Shown here in pieces: positions 7,843-15,000 of a DNA stretch of 15,662 nt. The number at the start of each line of letters is the position of its first letter. Position 1 is the stretch's first letter. Origin of the DNA: Acetobacteraceae bacterium (GTDB lineage: Bacteria; Pseudomonadota; Alphaproteobacteria; Acetobacterales; Acetobacteraceae); contig CANJSR010000056.1 of NCBI GenBank assembly GCA_947476855.1, forward strand, positions 1 to 15,662, written 5' to 3'. The notes beneath the pieces are model-generated. The model saw only the letters and a list, made by a program, of their open reading frames with translations. It had not been told where the DNA came from and did no database searches. Made by a program: the position numbers and the translations under genes.

Positions 7843-7887
7843 ATGAACAGCGCCCAGGACCCCACGGTGATCGGACGACCCACATGA
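7843..7887 (+). CDS. Possible 14-codon leader ORF overlapping the nagA start
   Basis: ATG 7843 opens a 14-residue frame (MNSAQDPTVIGRPT) that ends in TGA at 7885-7887. Its end overlaps the nagA ATG as ATGA. No ribosome binding site precedes it, and the peptide has no attenuator-like codon run. If translated it could couple ribosomes onto nagA, whose own ribosome binding site is weak. It may equally be chance. Confidence 0.2.
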   Translation: MNSAQDPTVIGRPT

Positions 7888-8900
7888 CCTTCACCACGCC
7901 AGGACTGATCGACCTTCAGGTCAACGGCTTCGCCGGGATCGACTTCAACGACTCCGCCCTGACCGCCGCCGCGATGGACCACGCGCTGGAGGCCATGGCC
8001 CGCACCGGCGTGACCACCTGCCTGCCGACCCTCATCACCGCGCCGGAAGACGTCCTGGCCGACCGCCTGCGCGCCCTGGACGCAGCCGTGGCGAACAGCC
8101 GCCTCGGCCCGCTGATGGTGCCGGGGTTCCACCTCGAAGGCCCGTTCCTGAACCCCGCCCCGGGCTACGCCGGCTGCCATCCACCCACCGCCATGGTGCC
8201 CCCCGATGCCGCTTTGCTGGAACGCCTGACCGCCAACCTCCACCACCCGATCCTGCTGCTGACCCTGGCCCCCGAACGAGACCAAGCACTGGCCGTCATC
8301 CACTGGGCCGTCGCCCGCGGCATCCTGGTCGCCATCGGCCACAGCGCCGCCACCGCCGCCGACATCACCCGCGCGGCCGAGGCGGGCGCCTGCCTGTCCA
8401 CCCACCTCGGCAACGCCCTGCCCCAGCCGCAGCCCAAGTTCCTCAACCCCCTGATGGCGCAACTGGCCGAGGACCGTCTCTCCGCCAGCCTGATCGCCGA
8501 CGGCATCCATGTGCCCCCCGACGCGATCAAGGTCATGCTGCGGGCCAAGGGCGCGGAACGCACGATCCTGGTCACCGACGCCACCGCCGCCGCCGCCACG
8601 CCGCCCGGTCTTTATGGTTTCGCCGGCATGGCGATCGAGCATGCGACCGACGGCTCGGTCCGTTCCCCCGGCACGCCCATGCTGGCCGGATCGGCGCTGT
8701 GCCTGGACCAGGCCGTCCGCAACATCGTCGCCTGGAATCTGCTGTCGGCATCAGGGGCGATCGCGCTCGCCTCGGACAATCCCCGCCGGTTGCTGGGTGC
8801 TCGGGCAGGCGGCCTGCCGCCGTCTTCGGTCATATGGGACGAAGCCACGCGGCCGGTGCGTATCACCATCGCGGGCCTGCATTTTTCGGCCCCGCGCTAA
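7884..8900 (+). CDS. nagA: N-acetylglucosamine-6-phosphate deacetylase family protein (short form)
   Basis: Predicted 338-residue amidohydrolase. NagA removes acetate from N-acetylglucosamine-6-phosphate to give glucosamine-6-phosphate in amino-sugar and cell-wall recycling. Motifs in order are PGLIDLQVNGFAGIDFND (6-23, with the Q-x-N that replaces HxH in NagA), GFHLEGPFLNP (metal Glu85), GCHPP (His99), AIGHSAATAADI (His153), STHLGNALP (His174), LIADGIHV (His209) and LVTDATAAA (catalytic Asp232). All catalytic positions are present. At 338 residues it lacks most of the N-terminal beta-sandwich strands of the usual ~380-residue enzyme. I see no missing piece in other frames of the 161-base gap upstream, so it looks natively short rather than frameshifted. 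The ATG has only a weak upstream ribosome site. No nagB or transporter gene is in view. Confidence 0.87.
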   Translation: MTFTTPGLIDLQVNGFAGIDFNDSALTAAAMDHALEAMARTGVTTCLPTLITAPEDVLADRLRALDAAVANSRLGPLMVPGFHLEGPFLNPAPGYAGCHPPTAMVPPDAALLERLTANLHHPILLLTLAPERDQALAVIHWAVARGILVAIGHSAATAADITRAAEAGACLSTHLGNALPQPQPKFLNPLMAQLAEDRLSASLIADGIHVPPDAIKVMLRAKGAERTILVTDATAAAATPPGLYGFAGMAIEHATDGSVRSPGTPMLAGSALCLDQAVRNIVAWNLLSASGAIALASDNPRRLLGARAGGLPPSSVIWDEATRPVRITIAGLHFSAPR

Positions 8901-9014
8901 CCCTTCGTTTACCTTTCAGGCGTATCACGGGTCTCGCGAATATCGCGCATCACGCCAGGTGCACGGGCAAAAATGACCAAGTCCTGGCCCCCCCGATTCT
9001 GGGAGTGTGCCCCC
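8901..9014. other. Short intergenic region before the giant repeat gene
   Basis: These 114 bases hold a small inverted repeat (CGCGA-ATA-TCGCG, 8935-8947) and A/T-richer sequence near 8905-8925 that may be promoter. An in-frame ATG at 8973 would add 14 residues (MTKSWPPRFWECAP) to the repeat protein, but it has no good ribosome binding site. No terminator with a T-run is visible after the NagA-family gene. Confidence 0.5.
9001..9005 (+). promoter_or_regulatory. Ribosome binding site of the giant repeat gene
   Basis: GGGAG lies 9 bases before GTG 9015. It is the reason for choosing the GTG start over ATG 8973, together with the fact that repeat-like sequence begins about 13 residues after the GTG. 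Confidence 0.55.
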
Positions 9015-12000
9015 GTGCCGATCGTTCTTGGTACCAACAGCTATACATTCAGCTCCATCGACACGCTGACGGGCAGTGGCAACGCCGACGCGGTCACACT
9101 GACCGCCGGCCAGACCAACGCCAGCATCGATCTCGCGGCCGGCAATGATGCGCTGACCCTGGCCGCCGCCACCAACTCCCTGACTCTGGCGAACATCGAA
9201 ACCATCACCGGCGACACCGGCGCCGAGACGCTCACGCTCGGCAGCGCGCTGACCAACAGCACCACGGTCGACCTGGGCGCGGGCAGCGACAAGATCACCC
9301 TGGCGGCCGGCGGCAACACCGGCAGCATCACGAATATCGAGACGGTGACTGGTGCGTCGGGCGCCGAGACGTTGACGATCATCGGTGCCCTGTCCAGCGC
9401 CAGCCTCGATTTCTCGACAGGGTCGGACACGATTACCCTGGCCAACGCGGCGAACAGCGCCACGCTGACGAATATCGAGACGATCACCGGCGTGGGCGGC
9501 GCCGACACGATCACCCTGTCCGGCACCGTGACCGGCACCAGCATCGACCTCGCCGGCGGCAACGACACGCTGGCCCTGGGCGCGGGTCCCGCCACCGTGA
9601 CCACCGCGAACGTGGAAACCATGACCGGCGGCGTCGGCGTCGACACCGTCACGCTCTCGGCCGGCGTGACCAACACCAGCGTCGATCTCGGCGCCGGCAG
9701 CGACCGCCTGACCCTGGCCGCGGCCGGCAGCACGACGACCATCAGCAACGTGGAGACGCTGACCGGCGCGGCCGGCGTCGACACCATCACCCTGGGCGCC
9801 GCCGCCTCGGCCATCACGATCGACCTCGCGGCCGGCAACGACGTGCTGACGCTGGCCAACGGGACCAACAGCCTGACCGTGTCGAACGTCGAGACAATCA
9901 CCGGCGGGTCCGGCGCCGACACCCTGCGGCTGGGCAGCGCGCTGTCGAACAGCACCACCGTCGACCTGAGCGGCGGCAGCGACATCCTGACACTCGCCGC
10001 CGGCGGCAACACCGGCAGCGTCACGAACGTGGAGACGCTGACCGGCGGCTCGGGCGCCGACACCCTGACCATCGTCGCCGCGCTGACCAGCGCCAGCATC
10101 GACACCGCCGCCGGCGCCGACACGATCACGCTCGCCAACGCGGTGAACAGCGTCAGCATCACCAACGCTGAAACGATCACCGGCGCGGCCGGCGCCGACA
10201 CCGTCACCCTGTCGGGCACGGTCAACGGCAGCAGCATCGACCTCGCGGGCGGCAACGACACGCTGAACCTCGGCGCCGGTCCCGTCACCGCCAGCGTGCA
10301 GAACGTCGAAACGATCATCGGCGGTACCGGCATCGACACGATCACCCTGTCCGCCGCGGCGACGAACATCAGCGTCGACCTCGGCGCCGGGGCCGACTCC
10401 CTGAGCATGGCGGCCGCCGGCAACACCTTCACCCTGACGAATGTCGAGACCCTGATCGGCGGGGCCGGCGTCGACACCATGACCATCGGCGGCGCGGCCA
10501 CCAGCGCCAGCGTCGATCTCGCGGCCGGCAACGACGTCCTGACCCTGGCCAACGCCACCAACGGCATGAGCGTGGCGAATGTCGAGACCCTGACGGGCGG
10601 CACCGGCGCGGACACGATCACGCTGGGCAGCGCCCTGACCAACAGCACCACCGTCGACCTTGGCGCCAGCACCGACGCCCTGACACTCGCGGCCGGCGGC
10701 AATACCGGCAGCGTGACGAACGTCGAGACGATCACCGGCGGGTCCGGCGGCGACACGCTGACCATCATCGCCGCTCTGTCCAGCGCCAGCCTCGACCTCG
10801 CGGGCGGCAACGACACCGTCCTCCTGGCCAACGCCTCCAACACCGCGACCGTGACGAACATCGAAACGATCACCGGCAACGCGGGCGTCGACACGCTGAC
10901 GCTGTCGGGCACGATCACCGCGACCAGCATCGACACCGCCGCCGCCAACGACACGGTCAACCTCGGCGCCGGCCCGGCCACCGTCACCACGGCGAATATC
11001 GAGACGATGAATGGCGGCGCGGGCGTCGACACCGTCACCCTGTCGGCCGGCGTGACCAACACCAGCGTCGACCTCGGCGGCGGCAGCGACAGCCTGACCC
11101 TGGCCGCCGCCGGCAGCACCTTCACCGCCAGCAACGTGGAGACCCTGACCGGCAACACCGGTGTCGACACCATCACCCTGGGTGCGGCGGCGACCAACGC
11201 GACGATCGACCTCGACGCCGGCAATGACGTGCTGACCCTGGCCAATGCCACCAACACGCTCTCGCTCGCGAACATCGAGACGATGACCGGCGGCACCGGC
11301 ACCGACACGGTCACGCTCAACTCCGCGTTGTCGAACAGCACGACCATCGACCTCGCGGCCGGCACCGACCGGCTGAACCTGGCCGGCGCCGGCAACACCG
11401 GCAGCGTCACGAACGTGGAAACCCTGGTCGGCGGGGCGGGCGCCGACACGATGACCCTGATCGCCACCGTCACCAACGCCAGCATCAACCTGGCGGCCGA
11501 CAGCGACTCGATCACCTTCGCCAACGGCGGCAACAGCGCCACGATGACGAATGTCGAGACGATCACCGGCGGGTCCGGCGCCGAAACCCTGACCCTGAGC
11601 GGCACGATCACCGGCACCAGCATCGACACGGCCGGCGGCAGCGACACGGTGAACCTTGGCGCCGGCCCGGCCACCGTCACCACGGCGAATATCGAGACCA
11701 TCCTGGGCGGCACCGGCGTCGACACCGTCACCCTGTCCGCCGGTGTGACCAACATCAGCGTCGACCTCGCCGCCGGCAATGACAGCCTGACCCTGGCCGC
11801 CGCCGGCAGCACCCTGACCGCCAGCAATGTCGAGACGCTGACCGGCGCGGCCGGCGTCGACACCATCACCCTGGGCACCGGCACCACCAATGTCAGCATC
11901 GACCTGGCCGCCGGCAACGACGTGCTCACGCTCGCCAATTCGACCAACACGCTCTCGGTGTCGAACGCCGAGACGGTGACCGGCGCGGCCGGGGTCGACA

Positions 12001-15000
12001 CCGTCACCCTGGCCACCGCGATCTCCAACAGCACCACGGTCGATCTCGCCGCCGGCAACGACCGGCTGACGCTGGCCAATGTCGCCAACACCGGCTCGGT
12101 CACCAATGTCGAGACGCTGGTCGGCAATTCCGGCGCCGATACCATCACGATCGTCGCCGTGCTGACCAGCGCCAGCCTCGACCTTTCGGGCGGCAGCGAC
12201 TCCGTCACGCTGGCGAACGCGACGAACATCATCTCGGTCTCCAACATCGAGACGATCACGGGCGGCACCGGCGCCGACACCCTGACGCTCAGCAGCGCCA
12301 TGGTCTCCGGCCAGACGATCGACCTGGCCGCGGGCAGCGACAAGCTGACCCTGGCCGCGGGCGGCGGCGCCGGCACCGTCAGCAACATCGAGACGATCGT
12401 GGGGGCGGGCGGGGGCGACACCATCACCCTGGGCGCCGCCATCACCGGCGCATCCGCCGACCTCGCGGGCGGGTCCGACGCGCTCACGCTCGCCAACGGC
12501 ACCAACACGCTGACCAGCGTCAACGTCGAGACACTGACCGGCGGGACCGGCGCCGACACCATCACCATGGGCGCCGTCGCGACCAACACCAGCCTCGACC
12601 TCGCGGCCGGCAGCGACACCGTCACCCTGGCGAACGCCACCAACATCGTGTCGCTGTCCAACATCGAGACCACGACCGGCGCCGCCGGGGCCGACACCAT
12701 CACCCTCGGCGCCGCCCTGACCACCAGCATGACCATCGACCTCGCGGGGGGCGCGGACCAGGTGACGCTCGCCAGCGTCGCCAACACCGGGTCGGTCTCG
12801 AACGTCGAGACGGTGATCGGTGGGTCGGCGGCCGATACGATCACGCTGACCACCGGCGTGACCAACGCCAGCGTCGACCTCGGCGCCGGCACCGATCAGC
12901 TCACACTGGCGAACGGCACCAACCGGGCAACGGTGTCCAACATCGAAACCCTGGTCGGCACCACCGGCCCGAACACCATCGTCCTGGGCAACGCGGTCAG
13001 CAACGTCAGCATCGATCTCGGCTCGGGCAGCGACCGGCTGACCTTCGCCAACGCGGCCAACACGCTCAGTCTCTCGAACGTCGAGACGATCACCGGCGGC
13101 ACCGCGGCCGACACCGTCACCCTCGGCTCCGCGCTCACCGGCAGTATCGTGATCGACCTCTCGTCCGGCAACGACCGGCTCACCCTCGCCAACGCCGCCA
13201 ACACCGGATCGGCCAGCAACGTCGAGACGCTGGTCGGCGGGACCGGCGCCGATACCGTGACCCTGGGCACCGCCGTGACCAGCGCCAGCATCGATGGCGG
13301 CACCGGCAACGACACGCTGACCCTGGCGACCGGCACCAACACCGCCTCGCTCGCCAATGTCGAGACGATCACCGGCGGCACCGGCGGCGACACCGTCACG
13401 CTCAGCGGCAACCTGACCACCAGCCACACGATCGACCTGAGCGACGGGTCCGACAAGCTGATCCTGGCCACCGGCGCGAACACCGGATCGGTGACGAACG
13501 TGGAGACGGTGATCGGCGCGTCCGGCGCCGACACGGTCACCGTCACCGCGGTGCTGAACAACGCCAGCATGGACCTCGCATCCGGCAGCGACACCGTCAC
13601 CCTGGCCGACGCCACCAATATCGCGACGCTCGGAAACGTCGAGACGATCACCGGCGGCACCGGCAACGACACCCTGACCCTGGGCAGCGCGCTGACCACC
13701 AGCCAGTCGATCGACCTCGGCACCGGGTCGAACAAGCTGACGCTCGCCGCCGCCGGCGGGACGGGCACGCTCAGCAACGTCAACACCCTGGTCGGCGGGG
13801 CGGCGGCCGATGCCATCACCCTGGCCGCGCTGATCACCAACGGCAGCCTCGACCTCGCCGCCGGCGCCGACACCCTGGTGCTCGCCAACGCCACCAACAG
13901 CCTGACGACGGCGAATATCGAGACCGTGACCGGCGGCACCGGCGACGACACCGTCACCCTGAACGCCGGCGTCACCAACGTGAGCTTCGACCTCGGCGCC
14001 GGGTCCGACACCGTCACCCTGGCCAACGCGGCGACCACCATGTCGGTGTCGAACGTCGAGACGATCACCGGCGGGACGGCGGCCGACCTGATCACCCTGG
14101 GCGCGGCGCTGACGACGTCCATGACGATCGACCTCGCGGCGGGCAGCGACAGGCTGACGCTGGCGGCCGTCGCCAACACCGGCACCGTCGCGAACATCGA
14201 GACCGTCATCGGCGGGTCCGATGCCGACACGATCACCCTTGGAGACACGGTCACCAACGCCAGCATCGACCTTGGCGCCGGCACCGACGCGCTGACGCTC
14301 GCCGACGGCACCAACGCCGTCACGCTCTCCAACGTCGAAACGATCACGGCGGACGCGGGGCAGAGCACGATCACGCTCCGCAGCGCCGTGGTCAGCGGCA
14401 GCATCGACCTTGGCGCGGCCAGCGACGCCCTGATCCTGGGCGCCTTCACCAACAGCCTGTCCCTGTCGAATGTCGAGACACTGACCGGCGGCACCGGGGC
14501 GGACACGGTGACGCTCAGCGACCTGCTCTCGGGCAGCGTGACGATCGACCTGAGCACGGGCAACGACAAGCTGACCCTGACCGATGGCGCCAATACCGGC
14601 ACGCTGTCGAACGTCGAGACGATCATCGGCGGCACCGGCGACGACCTGATCACCCTCGGCCGCGGCGTCACTTCTGCCAGCGTCGACCTCGCCGCGGGCA
14701 GCGACACGCTGACCCTGGCCGCCGCCGCCAACAGCCTCTCGGTGTCCAACGTCGAGACGATCACCGGCAACACCGGCGCCGATACGGTGACATTGGGCGC
14801 GGTCCTGACCACCTCGATGACCGTCGACCTCGCGGCCGGCAGCGACAAGCTGACCCTGGCCACCGGCACCAACACCGGATCGGTGACGAATATCGAAACG
14901 GTGACCGGCGGGACGGGGGCCGACACGATCACCCTCGGCTCGGGCGTCACCAATGTCAGCCTCGACCTTGGCGCCGGCAGCGATACGGTGACCATGGCCG

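Noticed and set aside
8973..9014. ATG 8973 as the start of the giant repeat gene
   Set aside because: It is in frame and possible, but has no clear ribosome site and would add the only Cys and Trp residues (MTKSWPPRFWECAP). GTG 9015 with GGGAG is preferred, though not proven.
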